Counted from the first letter of the stretch, positions 27,043 through 36,141 are shown. The stretch is 64,000 nt of DNA from Cupriavidus sp. (GCA_031181345.1 JAPSLC010000007.1:78202-142201); one strand, 5' to 3'. Notes: a model not told the origin generated them from the letters alone. Numbers and translations are program-made.

Positions 27043-28593
27043 TCATGACCACAGCAGCATCGCCGCCACGGTCGAGCAGGCCAGCCCGATCACCACCGGG
27101 ATCAGCAGCGCCCGCACCGCGTCGAGCACCGGCACCCGGGCGAAGCCGGCCACCGCGATCAGCGAGGACCAGGCGATCAGCGTGCCGCCACCGGTCCAGA
27201 CCGCGCCCATCTGGCCGACCGCTGCCAGCGTGGCCGGATCGAAGCCCACCACCGGGCCCAGCGCACCCGCCAGCGTGCCGGTCAGCGGCAGGCCCGCAAA
27301 GCCCGAGCCGTCGATGCCGGTGATCATGCCGACCAGCAGCACGCCGAACGCGACCAGCATGTGGTTGTCGGGAATCAGGTGCTGATACGACTGGATCAGC
27401 TCGAACAGCAGGCTGGGCGCCTTGCCGGGCGGCAGGCCGAGGATCTGCGCGGCCGTTTCGCCGGCACCGACGAAGAAGAAGCCCGCGATCGGCAGCACCG
27501 ACCCCATGGCCTTGAAGGCGAATACGAAGCCGTCGGTGATGTGCTCGGGGCAGACGTCCAGCATCTTGCGCGGGCCTTCGGCGGCGAGCGTCGCCAGCAT
27601 CATCAGCACGGCGGCCACCCCGCCGACCAGGGCCGCGGCTTCGCCGCCCTTCAGGTCCTGCACGCCGGTGCCCAGTTTCGGCAACACCATCACGGTGACC
27701 ACGGCGAGGAAGGCGACCGGCGTCACGATGGCAAAGCACTTGGACCATTTGATCCGCTTGCGCTCGACCATCGACAAGCTCGCCTCGATATTCGATTCGG
27801 TGGCCAGCGGCTCATCGTGAGCGGTGGCGCGGGCGATCTCCGCCTTGTCGAAGGTGCCGCCGCCGTCGACGCCAATGCCTGCGCCCAGCGCCGAGCCGCT
27901 GGCGCGTTGTTGCCACCGGTCCAGCAGCGTGCCGCTGGCGGGAACGATGTGCTTGCGCATCGACAGGTAGGCCAGGCACAGCGCGATCGCGCCGGTGATG
28001 ATCGAGAGCGTCAGTGCGCGGTCCGCGACCACGGCGGCGCTGACCGCGGCGCCGGCGGCCTTGGCGCTGATGCCTGGGGCGACGCCGATAACATAGTCCG
28101 AGGACAGCGCCATGCCCTGGCCGGCGATTGCGATCGCCATCGCGCCTGCCAGCGGCGGCAACCCGGCCGCGATCGCCGCGGGCAACAGGATCGCGGACAC
28201 CAGCGGCACCGCGGGCGTCGGCCAGAAGAACAGCGAGATCACATAGGTCACGCCGGCGAGGATGAAAAAGGCGCTGTGCCCGTTCTTCATCACCACGCGA
28301 AACGGCTCGACCATGCGGATATCCGAGCGCAGCGTCTTCAGCGCGTTGAGCAGCGCGGTCATGAAGGCGATGACCAGGAAGATATTGAACAGCTCCTTGG
28401 CGGCCACCAGGCTCGCCGAGAAAACGCCTGCCAGCGCGGACACCGGGCTGCTGGTCAGCGCGAACACGACGAGCGCGGTCCCCACGATGGAGGGCACGAC
28501 GACATTGGCGCGCAGGATCATCGTCAGCACGATGACCGCCACCCCCATGAGATATATCCAGTGCGCGGCACCGATCACGACTTCGTGTTGCAT
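27043..28593 (-). CDS. Large inner-membrane permease, unassigned family
   Basis: 516 aa with roughly 12 hydrophobic segments and one central hydrophilic loop (about residues 235-290). It opens MQHEVVIGAAHWIYLMGVAV. Internal features such as SSDYVIGVAPGISAKAAGAA and GMITGIDGSGFAGLPLTGTL (Gly-rich re-entrant-like segments in each half) suggest an ion-transporter-superfamily carrier for an organic anion, but I cannot name the family with confidence. It is the first gene of the leftward operon, downstream of an ATATAGTATAC site, so it is the probable importer of the substrate of this region. Confidence 0.8.
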   Translation of the reverse strand: MQHEVVIGAAHWIYLMGVAVIVLTMILRANVVVPSIVGTALVVFALTSSPVSALAGVFSASLVAAKELFNIFLVIAFMTALLNALKTLRSDIRMVEPFRVVMKNGHSAFFILAGVTYVISLFFWPTPAVPLVSAILLPAAIAAGLPPLAGAMAIAIAGQGMALSSDYVIGVAPGISAKAAGAAVSAAVVADRALTLSIITGAIALCLAYLSMRKHIVPASGTLLDRWQQRASGSALGAGIGVDGGGTFDKAEIARATAHDEPLATESNIEASLSMVERKRIKWSKCFAIVTPVAFLAVVTVMVLPKLGTGVQDLKGGEAAALVGGVAAVLMMLATLAAEGPRKMLDVCPEHITDGFVFAFKAMGSVLPIAGFFFVGAGETAAQILGLPPGKAPSLLFELIQSYQHLIPDNHMLVAFGVLLVGMITGIDGSGFAGLPLTGTLAGALGPVVGFDPATLAAVGQMGAVWTGGGTLIAWSSLIAVAGFARVPVLDAVRALLIPVVIGLACSTVAAMLLWS

Positions 28594-28659
28594 GAAAGCT
28601 CCGTGGGGCGAGAGGTTGGTTCGTGAAGCTCGACCGTCCTTCGGATGGGGGTCTAAACG

Positions 28660-28692
28660 GTATACTATATTCCATATGGCGGCGCCGCCAAG
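28660..28692 (-). promoter_or_regulatory. ATATAGTATAC operator/promoter of the permease-ferredoxin operon
   Basis: On the minus strand the word ATATAGTATAC spans 28670-28660; its TATAGT part is placed as a -10 with TTGGCG 16 bp upstream. The operator would thus cover the -10. Further GTATAC cores lie at 28700-28705 (with ATATAC at 28708-28713) and at 28843-28848, the last inside a TATACT -10-like hexamer facing the TauE-like gene. Together these fill the 346-bp divergent gap, in which no gene is supported. Confidence 0.6.
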
Positions 28693-28939
28693 CGAAATCG
28701 TATACGGATATACGCTGATACCGAAGTCGGGTCGTGGGCCGGAAAGGCGCACCACAACTGGGAAAGATGGCGGCGTGGAGACTCCTTTACGGTGCGGGGT
28801 GCGTTGGACGGGTTGCGTTCTGCTTGCGTCGATATGTAGACTGTATACTGGCGCGTGTTACTTAGGTATATCGCACCTGTGCTGTCGGCGTGACGCCCGG
28901 CATCGCCGCCGTCCGTCCTTGTCCTACTCCGCCACCGCC

Positions 28940-29737
28940 ATGACGACCACGTTGCCCGCGCTGATTGCCAGTCTGTTGCCGGTCCTGTCACCGGCCACGT
29001 CGTTGCTGCCGGCCGTGCCGCTGTCCGAGTACGGGTGGATGGGCGCGACGATCTTTGCGGGGGCCTGCCTGCAGGGCGTCGGCGGCATCGGTTTCGCGAT
29101 GCTGGCGGCGCCACTGGCCGCGATGTTCTTTCCGCAACTGGTGCCTGGGCCGCTGCTGACGATGGGTGGTTGTCTGTCGCTGCTGGCGGCGCTGCGGGAG
29201 CGCGAAGCGATCGCCTGGCGGCTGACGGGCACGGCGCTGTTCGGTCGTGCTGTCGGCGGCCTGATCGGCGTGCTCGCCATTGCGTGGCTGCGACCGCAGT
29301 GGCTCGCCGTGACGTTCTCGCTATCGATCCTGTTGGCGGTGGCGCTCAGCGCCTTCGGTTGGCGAGTGCGGCCGTCGGCCGGCAACCTCGCCATCGCCGG
29401 CACCGCGTCCGGCTTCATGGCGACGCTGACGTCGGCGGGCGCGCCGCCCTTCGCCATCGTGATGCAGCACATGACCCCGGCGGCGATGCGCGCGACCGTC
29501 GGCTGCATCCTGGGCGGCGGGGCGGTGTTGTCGCTGGCGATGCTCGCCGGCGCCGGACGCTTCGGTATCGCCGACCTGACGCTGAGCGCGCTGCTCGCGC
29601 CATTCCTGCTCGCCGGCTTTGCGGTATCGAGCCGGCTCAAGACACGCGTCTCGGCCGTGGCCGTGCGCCGGCTGCTGCTGGCCCTGTGCGCGGCGGGCGC
29701 GATCGGCGTGCTGGTGCGGCTGGCGTTGCAGGCTTGA
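28940..29737 (+). CDS. TauE/SafE-family permease
   Basis: 265 aa, about eight hydrophobic segments. The N-terminal motif GATIFAGACLQGVGGIGFAM and the mirrored second-half motif GTASGFMATLTSAGAPPFAI are the two inverted TauE/SafE repeats. Members move sulfite, sulfonates or other organic anions across the inner membrane. It is the first gene of the rightward set and the GTATAC-rich region lies directly upstream. A role in export of a toxic product or uptake of substrate are both possible. Confidence 0.82.
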   Translation: MTTTLPALIASLLPVLSPATSLLPAVPLSEYGWMGATIFAGACLQGVGGIGFAMLAAPLAAMFFPQLVPGPLLTMGGCLSLLAALREREAIAWRLTGTALFGRAVGGLIGVLAIAWLRPQWLAVTFSLSILLAVALSAFGWRVRPSAGNLAIAGTASGFMATLTSAGAPPFAIVMQHMTPAAMRATVGCILGGGAVLSLAMLAGAGRFGIADLTLSALLAPFLLAGFAVSSRLKTRVSAVAVRRLLLALCAAGAIGVLVRLALQA

Positions 29738-29792
29738 GCCGCGCAGCCCTTCTGGCCCGCATTTCCCTCCATCACCCATCGCAGGAGACCCG

Positions 29793-30710
29793 ATGCAGCA
29801 CATCACAGACGAAATGGTCGACCGCCACGTCGCGCCGGAAGACGTACAGCACATCATGCTGGAGGCCTTTCGCAGCTTCGGGCAAGGCGGCGCAACCATG
29901 CAGCAGCGCATTCGCACCGAGGCCGGCGGCGTCAAGCTGTCGACGCTGGGTGCGGTGATACCGGAGCAAGGGGTGGCCGGCGCCAAGGTCTACACCACCA
30001 TCGACGGGCAGTTTTCCTTCGTGATCCTGCTGTTCTCCACCGAGGACGGGCGCCCGCTCGCCTCGTTCGATGCGGGCGCGATCACGCGTCTGCGCACCGC
30101 GGCCTGCACGGTGGTGGCGGCGCGCCATCTGGCGCGGCCTGATGCCCGCACGCTGGCGTTGTTCGGCGCCGGCACGCAGGGCGCGGCTCATGCGAGGCAG
30201 TTGAGCGCGGCGCTGCCGCTCGAACGCATCCTGCTGTGCGACCCGTACGCGCCGGCCGATATGCCCGAGCGCCTGAGCCAGAGCTGCGGCATCCCCGTGA
30301 TTCCTTCCGAGGCCGAGGCCGCGGTCAGGGAGGCCGACGTCGTCGTGACGGCTTCGCGCTCGACTACACCGCTGTTTTCCGGCGCGGCGATCAAGCCCGG
30401 GGCGTTCGTGGCGGCGATCGGGTCGAGCCTGCCGCATACGCGCGAACTCGACGACGTGGCGCTGTCGCGCGCGTCCGCCGTGGTCGTCGAATGGAAGCCG
30501 CAGTCCACGCGCGAAGCGGGGGACATCGTGTTGGCCGGGCAGGGCGTATTGCCCGAGTCGAAGCTGATCGAGCTCGCCGATGTCGTGCTGGACCGCGCCC
30601 AGCCGCGGCGCTGCGATGACGACATCGTCATCTACAAGTCCGTCGGCGTCGGCCTGGAGGACGTAGCGCTGGCGGGGCTGGCGTGGCGACGGCTGCAGGC
30701 AGCGCGGTGA
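29793..30710 (+). CDS. Ornithine cyclodeaminase / mu-crystallin family (imine/ketimine reductase-like)
   Basis: 305 aa. The Rossmann motif LALFGAGTQGAAHARQLSAA, the upstream LRTAACTVVAARHLARPDAR and the late VVVEWKPQSTREAGDIV are family hallmarks. Relatives include ornithine cyclodeaminase, delta1-pyrroline-2-carboxylate reductase, ketimine reductase and lysine cyclodeaminase; all handle cyclic or open imines of amino acids with NAD(P)(H). GCAGGAGACCCG precedes the ATG. It fits a pathway for a nitrogen-containing substrate, together with the amidase and aldehyde dehydrogenase nearby. The exact reaction is not deducible. Confidence 0.85.
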   Translation: MQHITDEMVDRHVAPEDVQHIMLEAFRSFGQGGATMQQRIRTEAGGVKLSTLGAVIPEQGVAGAKVYTTIDGQFSFVILLFSTEDGRPLASFDAGAITRLRTAACTVVAARHLARPDARTLALFGAGTQGAAHARQLSAALPLERILLCDPYAPADMPERLSQSCGIPVIPSEAEAAVREADVVVTASRSTTPLFSGAAIKPGAFVAAIGSSLPHTRELDDVALSRASAVVVEWKPQSTREAGDIVLAGQGVLPESKLIELADVVLDRAQPRRCDDDIVIYKSVGVGLEDVALAGLAWRRLQAAR

Positions 30711-30723
30711 CCCCATTAAGCCG

Positions 30724-30792
30724 CTGGGTCCCCGCTTACGCGGGGACGACGCGGTGAGTGTTCTGTTCGTCCCCGCGAACGCGGGGACCCAG
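30724..30792. repeat. GGGTCCCCGC-type palindromic intergenic repeat, copy 1
   Basis: A nested inverted repeat: outer arms CTGGGTCCCCGC / GCGGGGACCCAG, inner arms CGCGGGGACGA / TCGTCCCCGCG. It lies between the cyclodeaminase-like gene and the next promoter and may act as a transcription attenuator. Two related copies are at 63.0 and 63.7 kb. Confidence 0.75.
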
Positions 30793-30865
30793 TGACTTGC
30801 TCCCACGACCGGTTACTCGACGCCAACACCAAGGTAAACCCCGACGAATAAAACGCCGCAGGCCC

Positions 30866-30897
30866 TTGTCCGTCCGGCCTATGTGTATATAGTATAC
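30866..30897 (+). promoter_or_regulatory. ATATAGTATAC operator/promoter of the diiron-oxidase operon
   Basis: TTGTCC, 16-bp spacer, TATAGT (30888-30893), with ATATAGTATAC at 30887-30897 covering the -10. The leader to the oxidase ATG is about 65 nt. The 11-bp word is identical to those before the permease and the amidase. Confidence 0.6.
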
Positions 30898-30963
30898 AAA
30901 CATCGAGCGACCCAACCGCCCGACCCACCCCATTCCGAACCGTCAGCCAACAAGGAGCCCCAC

Positions 30964-31695
30964 ATGGCCGAACTGATGAACCGAGAAGAATTCCGCGCCG
31001 CGCTGGAAGAAGCGATCAAGGGCAAAAGCGCCAACCAGGCGCCTTTCAGCAAGGCCTGGGCCACCGGCAAGCTCAGCCGCGCCCATCTCGCCCGCTGGGC
31101 CGAGAACCACTATCACTATGTAGGGCCGTTTGCCGACTACCTCGGCTATATCTATGCCCGCATGCCGGATCGGTATACCGAGGCCAAGGATTTCCTGCTG
31201 GCCAATATGTACGAAGAGGAGATCGGCGGCGATCGCCACACCGATCTGCTGATCCGCTTCGCCGAGGCGTGCGGCACCACGCGCGAGCGCGTGATCGATC
31301 CCGACAACATGTCGCCCACCACGCGCGGGCTGCAGGCCTGGTGCTATTCGGTGGCGATGCGCGAGGACCCGATCGTCGCGGTGGCCGGCCTGGTGGTCGG
31401 GCTGGAGTCCCAGGTGCCGTCGATCTACCGCAAGCAGACGCCCACGCTGCGCGAGAAGTACCAGTTCACCGACGAGGAGGTCGAGTTCTTCGATCTGCAT
31501 ATCGTCTCGGACGAGATCCACGGCGAACGCGGCTACCAGATCGTGCTCGAGCACGCCAACACGCCCGAGCTGCAGCAGCGCTGCCTGAAGATCTGCGAGA
31601 TCGGCGCGCAGATGCGGCTGCTCTATACGACCGCGCTGTACTACGACTATGTCGCGCACGAGCTGCCGCTGCCCGAACTCGAGCTGGCTGCCTGA
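30964..31695 (+). CDS. Heme-oxygenase-like diiron oxidase (PqqC/TenA/CADD superfamily)
   Basis: 243 aa, all-helical. The full ligand set of heme-oxygenase-like diiron oxidases is present: Glu85-x6-His92 (EEEIGGDRH), Glu148 (VVGLESQVP), and His179-x3-Asp183-x2-His186 (LHIVSDEIH). The spacing matches what I recall for Chlamydia CADD (Glu81, His88, Glu142, His174, Asp178, His181). The annotation 'PqqC-like' would be structural only: there are no other pqq genes here. Characterised relatives (UndA, BesC, SznF, CADD) use O2 to oxidise C-C, C-N or N bonds of amino or fatty acids. Uniquely here it sits with ferredoxins, a ferredoxin reductase and catabolic enzymes. I chose the ATG following the AAGGAG site at 30950-30955. 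Confidence 0.87.
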   Translation: MAELMNREEFRAALEEAIKGKSANQAPFSKAWATGKLSRAHLARWAENHYHYVGPFADYLGYIYARMPDRYTEAKDFLLANMYEEEIGGDRHTDLLIRFAEACGTTRERVIDPDNMSPTTRGLQAWCYSVAMREDPIVAVAGLVVGLESQVPSIYRKQTPTLREKYQFTDEEVEFFDLHIVSDEIHGERGYQIVLEHANTPELQQRCLKICEIGAQMRLLYTTALYYDYVAHELPLPELELAA

Positions 31696-31764
31696 TTCGC
31701 GCCGCGTGATTCGGCCCTCCGCGCGGTGCCTTCGCGGCGCCGCGCTTCTTCCCCTAACTGCTTG

Positions 31765-33225
31765 ATGAGCGCCGCACAGATGGAACCGTTCTACAACTAC
31801 ATCGATGGCGAGTGGACCGCGTGCCAGTCCGGCCGAACCTTCGACAACATCAATCCCGCCGATACGCATGACGTGGTGGGCCGCTTCCAGGCGTCCGCCG
31901 CCGAAGACGGCCAGGCGGCGGTCGCCGCCGCCGCCGCCGCGTTCGCGGGCTGGAAGAACACGCCGATCGGCCGCCGCGCGGCCATCCTGAACCGCGCCGC
32001 GCAGCAGCTCGAAACCAATGCCGACGGCATCGCGCGCGAACTGACGCGCGAGGAAGGCAAGGCGCTGAGCCTGGCCCGCGACGAGGTCCTGCGCTCGGCG
32101 CAGACGCTGCGCTTCTATGCCGTCGAGGGCCAGACCTTCACCGGCGAATCGTTTCCGAACGACGACGGCGACATGCTGGTCTACACGCAGCGCGAGCCGC
32201 TGGGCGTGGCGACGGTGATCTCGCCGTGGAATTTCCCGATCTCGATTCCGGCACGCAAGATCGCGCCGGCGCTGATCACCGGCAATACCGTGGTGTTCAA
32301 GCCGTCGTCCGATGCGCCGCTGAGCGGCTATCGGTTGGCCGAGGCGTTGATCGACGCGGGCCTGCCCAAGGGCGTGCTGAACTTCATCACCGGCAGCGCC
32401 GCCGACGTGGGCGCCGCGATCACGCAGGCACCCGCGGTGCGCGCGATCTCGTTCACCGGTTCGACTCGCGCCGGCGAGCAGATCCATCGCTCGGTGCCGC
32501 TGACCACGCGCACGCAGATGGAGCTGGGCGGCAAGAATCCGTTGCTGGTGATGGAAGACGCCGACCTCGACCAGGCCGTGGAGCTGACGATCAAGGGCGG
32601 CTTCTCGCTCAGCGGCCAGGCGTGCACCGGCACCAGCCGCGTGCTGGTCGCCGAGGCCGTGCGCGCAGCCTATACCGAGAAGCTGCTGGCCCGCGTCAAG
32701 ACGCTGAAGATCGGCAGCGGCCTGACGCCCGGCATGGACCTGGGTCCCCTGGCCACGCGCAACCAGCTCGACAACGTGCTGCGCTATATCGACATCGGCA
32801 AGTCCGAAGCGACGCTGCTGTGCGGCGGCGAGCGGCTGACCGGCCCGGATTTCGACAACGGCTTCTATGTGTCGCCGGCGGTCTTCACCGATGTCACCCA
32901 GGACATGCGCATCGCGAGAGAGGAAATCTTCGGGCCGGTGATCGCGATCATCGCGTTCAGCGACTACGCCGATGCGATCGCCAAGGCCAACGACACCGAG
33001 TACGGCCTGGCCGCGGCCATCGTCACGCGCAATCCGCGCTACATGCATCGCTTCGCCGCAGACATCGAGGCCGGTACCGTCAAGATCAACCGCACCACCA
33101 CCGGCAATCTCGTCAACGCACCGTTCGGCGGATTGAAGCGCTCCAGCACCTCGACCTTCCGTGAGTCCGGCCGCACCGGCCTCGAGTTCTATACCCAGAT
33201 CAAGACCGTCTACCGCGGCCTGTAA
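31765..33225 (+). CDS. NAD(P)+-dependent aldehyde dehydrogenase
   Basis: 486 aa. Catalytic Cys287 (SLSGQACTGTSRV), general base Glu253 (QMELGGKNP) and the oxyanion Asn156 (VISPWNFPISIPARK) are all present. The combination with GNTVVFKPSSDAP and ISFTGSTRAGEQI resembles the alpha-ketoglutaric semialdehyde / 2,5-dioxovalerate dehydrogenase branch more than betaine aldehyde dehydrogenase. It follows the diiron oxidase by about 70 bp and probably oxidises the aldehyde made downstream of it. The start is uncertain: ATGs at 31765 and 31780 both lack a strong ribosome site. Confidence 0.9.
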   Translation: MSAAQMEPFYNYIDGEWTACQSGRTFDNINPADTHDVVGRFQASAAEDGQAAVAAAAAAFAGWKNTPIGRRAAILNRAAQQLETNADGIARELTREEGKALSLARDEVLRSAQTLRFYAVEGQTFTGESFPNDDGDMLVYTQREPLGVATVISPWNFPISIPARKIAPALITGNTVVFKPSSDAPLSGYRLAEALIDAGLPKGVLNFITGSAADVGAAITQAPAVRAISFTGSTRAGEQIHRSVPLTTRTQMELGGKNPLLVMEDADLDQAVELTIKGGFSLSGQACTGTSRVLVAEAVRAAYTEKLLARVKTLKIGSGLTPGMDLGPLATRNQLDNVLRYIDIGKSEATLLCGGERLTGPDFDNGFYVSPAVFTDVTQDMRIAREEIFGPVIAIIAFSDYADAIAKANDTEYGLAAAIVTRNPRYMHRFAADIEAGTVKINRTTTGNLVNAPFGGLKRSSTSTFRESGRTGLEFYTQIKTVYRGL

Positions 33226-33268
33226 GCATCGCAGCATCGCTGCACCGCATCGACCAGGAGAACATCGC

Positions 33269-33748
33269 ATGAAACAAGCCATCAAGCTCGAACTGCGCGA
33301 AGCGCGCCATATGGTGGCCGCGGCCATCGCCAAGTCCGAGGAGATCGGCGTGCTCGAATCCATCTGCGTGGTGGACGAGGGCGGCTATCCGCTGGTGCTC
33401 GAGCGGATGGACGGCGCCCGCATCACCGGGCCGCAGATCGCGTGGAACAAGGCCTTCACCGCCGCGGGCCACAAGCGCTCGACCCATCTGTTCACCACGC
33501 CGCCGAACGGGCCGGCGCTGCCGGGCAACGAGGCCTTCGGCATCCAGTGGAGCTTCGAGGGCAAGTTTGCCGCCTTCGTCGGGGGCTTTCCGATCGTCGT
33601 CAACGAGCAGGTGATCGGCGGCATCGGCCTGAGCGGCGGCAACGGCGAACAGGACACGCAGGCGGGACTTGCCGCGCTGCAGGCCCTGCACGAGCTGCTC
33701 GCACCGCAGGACCTGAAGGTGGTGGTGCAGGCCGATATCAAGCGCTGA
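33269..33748 (+). CDS. GlcG/HbpS-family heme-binding-like protein
   Basis: 159 aa, single GlcG/HbpS (DUF336) domain: ICVVDEGGYPLVLERMDGAR near residue 30-50, then AWNKAFTAAGHKRSTHLFTT and PIVVNEQVIGGIGLSGGNGE. Family members bind heme or cobalamin, or serve as accessory proteins in glycolate, propanediol and aromatic catabolism. AGGAGAACATCGC precedes the ATG. It lies between the aldehyde dehydrogenase and reductase genes. A role as a chaperone or sensor for the oxidase system is inference. Confidence 0.87.
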   Translation: MKQAIKLELREARHMVAAAIAKSEEIGVLESICVVDEGGYPLVLERMDGARITGPQIAWNKAFTAAGHKRSTHLFTTPPNGPALPGNEAFGIQWSFEGKFAAFVGGFPIVVNEQVIGGIGLSGGNGEQDTQAGLAALQALHELLAPQDLKVVVQADIKR

Positions 33749-33801
33749 ACCAAGCGCTGAACCCCGCCGCACGTCCTTTAACCGGCCATTCGGAACGCAC
33801 C

Positions 33802-34803
33802 ATGTCTCACCGCATCCAGATCCTCGAAACGCAGCAGGCCTTCTTCGTCGAGCGCGGCGAAACGCTGTTGCAGGCAGCGCTGAAGGCCGGCATCGCGCTG
33901 CCGCACGATTGCCAGCTGGGGGGCTGCGGCACCTGCCGGCTGAAGCTGGTCGAAGGCGAGGTTTGCTACGACGAGGAGCCGATGGGGCTGGCGCCCGACG
34001 AGGCGGCGGCGGGATACGCGCTGGCCTGCCAGGCACAGCCGCTCGGCGATCTCTTGATCAGCACAGTGCGTGAGGATGAGGCCTGTGCCGAGCCGGTGCG
34101 GCATCGCGCGCGGATCGAAGCGGTGCGCCCGCTGACGCCCACGGTGCTGCAGGTCCGGCTGCAGGTGCCGGATCTCGATGCGGCGCTCGACTATCGGCCC
34201 GGCCAGTATCTGAAGCTCTTCACGCAAGACGGCCACGCGCGCAGCTTCTCGATGGCGTCGGTGCCGCAGGGCGGCAGCATCGAACTGCATGTCCGGCGCA
34301 TTCCGGGCGGCGCCGTCACCGACCGCATCCTGCCCGGCCTGGCGTCGGGCGATGCTGTCGAGGTCGAGCTGCCGCACGGCACCTTCTTCTATCGCGCCCG
34401 CGACTACCGCCCGCTGCTGATGGTGGCGACGGGCACCGGCATCGCACCGATCAAGGCGATTCTCGAATCGCTGATGGACGATCCCGACTGCCCGCCGGTC
34501 TCGCTGTACTGGGGCATGCGGGAAGAGGGCGATCTCTATCTGCATGAGCAGATCCAGGGCTGGGGCGAGCGCCTGTACGACTTCCGCTACGTCCCGGTGC
34601 TGTCGCGCGGCGGCGTCGACTGGCAGGGCCGCCGCGGCTATGTGCACCACGCCGCGGTCGACGATCTCGGCGATCTGTCCGAGCATGCGATCTATCTGTG
34701 CGGCTCGCCGGACATGATTCGCGACGCGCGCCAGGCCTTCCTCGATCGCGGCGCGAGCACCGGGCATATCTACGCCGACAGCTTCACGTTCCAGCGGGAC
34801 TGA
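33802..34803 (+). CDS. NAD(P)H:ferredoxin-type oxygenase reductase (2Fe-2S + FAD + NAD)
   Basis: 333 aa with three domains in order. First, a plant-type ferredoxin domain with Cys37, Cys42, Cys45 and Cys76 (HDCQLGGCGTCRLKLV; YALACQA). Second, an FAD-binding barrel with RPGQYLKLF and RSFSMASVPQ. Third, an NAD(P) domain with LMVATGTGIAPIKAIL and the terminal YLCGSPDMIRDARQAF. This is the reductase layout of ring-hydroxylating dioxygenases and soluble diiron monooxygenases (BenC/XylZ type). No Rieske oxygenase or BMM-type hydroxylase is encoded anywhere in this region, so the electron acceptor is most simply the heme-oxygenase-like diiron oxidase via the two ferredoxins. Confidence 0.92.
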   Translation: MSHRIQILETQQAFFVERGETLLQAALKAGIALPHDCQLGGCGTCRLKLVEGEVCYDEEPMGLAPDEAAAGYALACQAQPLGDLLISTVREDEACAEPVRHRARIEAVRPLTPTVLQVRLQVPDLDAALDYRPGQYLKLFTQDGHARSFSMASVPQGGSIELHVRRIPGGAVTDRILPGLASGDAVEVELPHGTFFYRARDYRPLLMVATGTGIAPIKAILESLMDDPDCPPVSLYWGMREEGDLYLHEQIQGWGERLYDFRYVPVLSRGGVDWQGRRGYVHHAAVDDLGDLSEHAIYLCGSPDMIRDARQAFLDRGASTGHIYADSFTFQRD

Positions 34804-34848
34804 CACCTCGGCCGCCGGCGGGGGCGGCGACCGCGCCGCTCGGTTCGG

Positions 34849-34866
34849 TAGCTGGTATACAATGGT
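34849..34866. promoter_or_regulatory. GTATAC operator upstream of gntR
   Basis: The core GTATAC is at 34855-34860 in the context TGGTATACAATGG (reverse CCATTGTATACCA). This matches the ATTGTATACAAT-type sites I recall for FCD-subfamily GntR regulators. It lies about 110 bp before the regulator's start codon, suggesting autoregulation. Confidence 0.5.
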
Positions 34867-34967
34867 GCCAGCCTTTTGCGTACGCTTGCACCCAGCCGGT
34901 GCTCCCGAGCCGCGCCAGGGTCCCGCCAATTCGCGCGCCGTCCAATCAGATCGCCTCGCCATCCGCC

Positions 34968-35672
34968 ATGTCCCTCCGCCCGTCCGTTTCCGCCGCGCCC
35001 GATCAGGAAGTCGTGAGCCTGGGCGCCAGCCATTCGCCGCTGTTCGCGCTGGTCACCGACAAGCTGCGCGAGCGCATCCTGAAGGGCGACTACGCGCCCG
35101 GCGAACGGCTGGTCGAGAACAAGCTGTCGGCGGAGTTGGGGGTGTCGCGCATCCCCGTGCGCGAGGCGCTGCGGGCGCTGGCGAGCGAAGGGCTGGTGCT
35201 GATCGAGCCCCGCCGCGGCGCCTCGGTGGCCAAGCTGTCGCCCGATATCGTCCGCGAGATGGTCGAGGTGCGCGCCACGCTGGAGGGCCTGAATGCCAAG
35301 CTCGCCGCGCAGCGGCGCGATCCGGCGCTGATCGCCGAGCTCGAGGCGGTGCTGCAGCAGGGCATGGAGGCCGCGGCCCAGGGCAAGGCAGACGAACTGC
35401 TGACGCTGAACTCGCGCTTTCACGAGGTACTCGGCAATATCGCGGCCAACAGCGTGCTGCAGGAAATGATGCGCTCGCTGCGTGAGCGCACCGCGGTGCT
35501 GTTCGGGCCGGCCAACACGGTCCGCGCCCGGCAGAACTGGGACGAGCACGCGCAGATCCTGCAGGCGGTCATTGCGGGCGATGCGGACCTCGCGGCCTTG
35601 CTGGCCGCGCGGCATGTCTACAGCGCGGCCAAGGCAGCCGAGCTGCCGGTGGGCGAGCCGCACGCCGCCTAA
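34968..35672 (+). CDS. GntR-family regulator, FadR subfamily with FCD domain
   Basis: 234 aa. The winged HTH is at about residues 25-85: FALVTDKLRERILKGDYAPG, then ELGVSRIPVREALRALASEG and the wing LIEPRRGASVAKLS. The C-terminal all-helical FCD domain has the metal/effector histidines in NSRFHEVLG and WDEHAQILQAVIAGD. FCD regulators usually repress catabolic operons and release on binding a carboxylic acid. Shared GTATAC-type sites at its own promoter and at three operons around it suggest that this protein is their regulator. The ATG was chosen because the longer in-frame upstream sequence runs into the reductase gene. Confidence 0.9.
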   Translation: MSLRPSVSAAPDQEVVSLGASHSPLFALVTDKLRERILKGDYAPGERLVENKLSAELGVSRIPVREALRALASEGLVLIEPRRGASVAKLSPDIVREMVEVRATLEGLNAKLAAQRRDPALIAELEAVLQQGMEAAAQGKADELLTLNSRFHEVLGNIAANSVLQEMMRSLRERTAVLFGPANTVRARQNWDEHAQILQAVIAGDADLAALLAARHVYSAAKAAELPVGEPHAA

Positions 35673-35872
35673 GGGCCGACGCCCCTGGGCAGTCCTCCGG
35701 TCCTTTTCTTTCCCTTCTCGATTTCTCTGTCGCGACGCACCACGGTAGCTGTGTGGCATGCGGCCGTCCGCAGCGGCCTGTGGGGCCGCTGCTGCGGCGG
35801 GCCCGGCATCGTCGACGCGCACGGCTTCGGGGCACCGGGTTGCACCGTCATGGCGCAATGCACAAAATCTGT

Positions 35873-35879
35873 GTATACT
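35873..35879 (+). promoter_or_regulatory. TATACT -10 element / GTATAC core of the 63-aa gene
   Basis: GTGTATACTGTC lies 33 bp before the small gene's ATG. TATACT is a good -10; the -35 17 bp upstream (TGGCGC) is poor, so an activator may be needed. The GTATAC core ties it to the other sites of the region, but it may only be a -10. Confidence 0.4.
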
Positions 35880-35911
35880 GTCAACCGTTGTAAACGCAAT
35901 AGAGAAAGACC

Positions 35912-36103
35912 ATGACTTACCGCGACACCACCGCCCGGGCGTCGTACCTGGACACCCCGGTCGGCCAGCAACTGCTGCGCCACTACGCGTCCCGCGACGC
36001 CGTTCGTCATGCCACGCCGCTGATCCCGCTGCGGGCCGCCGACGTGCTGCGCTTCGTGCAGTGCCTGTTCGGCCGCGCGGGCTGCGGGCATCGCCCGGCA
36101 TAA
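35912..36103 (+). CDS. 63-aa protein with its own promoter and terminator
   Basis: 63 aa, opening MTYRDTTARASYLDTPVGQQ, basic (several Arg and His) and ending FGRAGCGHRPA with two Cys. No signal peptide. GAGAAAGACC precedes the ATG and a textbook terminator lies 38 bp after the stop, so it is a discrete transcription unit between the regulator and the amidase. I do not recognise a family. Hypothetical functions include a small regulatory or metal-binding protein. Confidence 0.55.
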   Translation: MTYRDTTARASYLDTPVGQQLLRHYASRDAVRHATPLIPLRAADVLRFVQCLFGRAGCGHRPA

Positions 36104-36141
36104 GCGCCAACGTACCGGCAAAGCGCTGCTGGCAGCGCTCG

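Noticed and set aside
30964..31695. Annotation as PqqC (coenzyme PQQ synthesis)
   Set aside because: Only the fold is shared: the diiron ligand set and the absence of pqqA, B, D, E favour a diiron oxidase.
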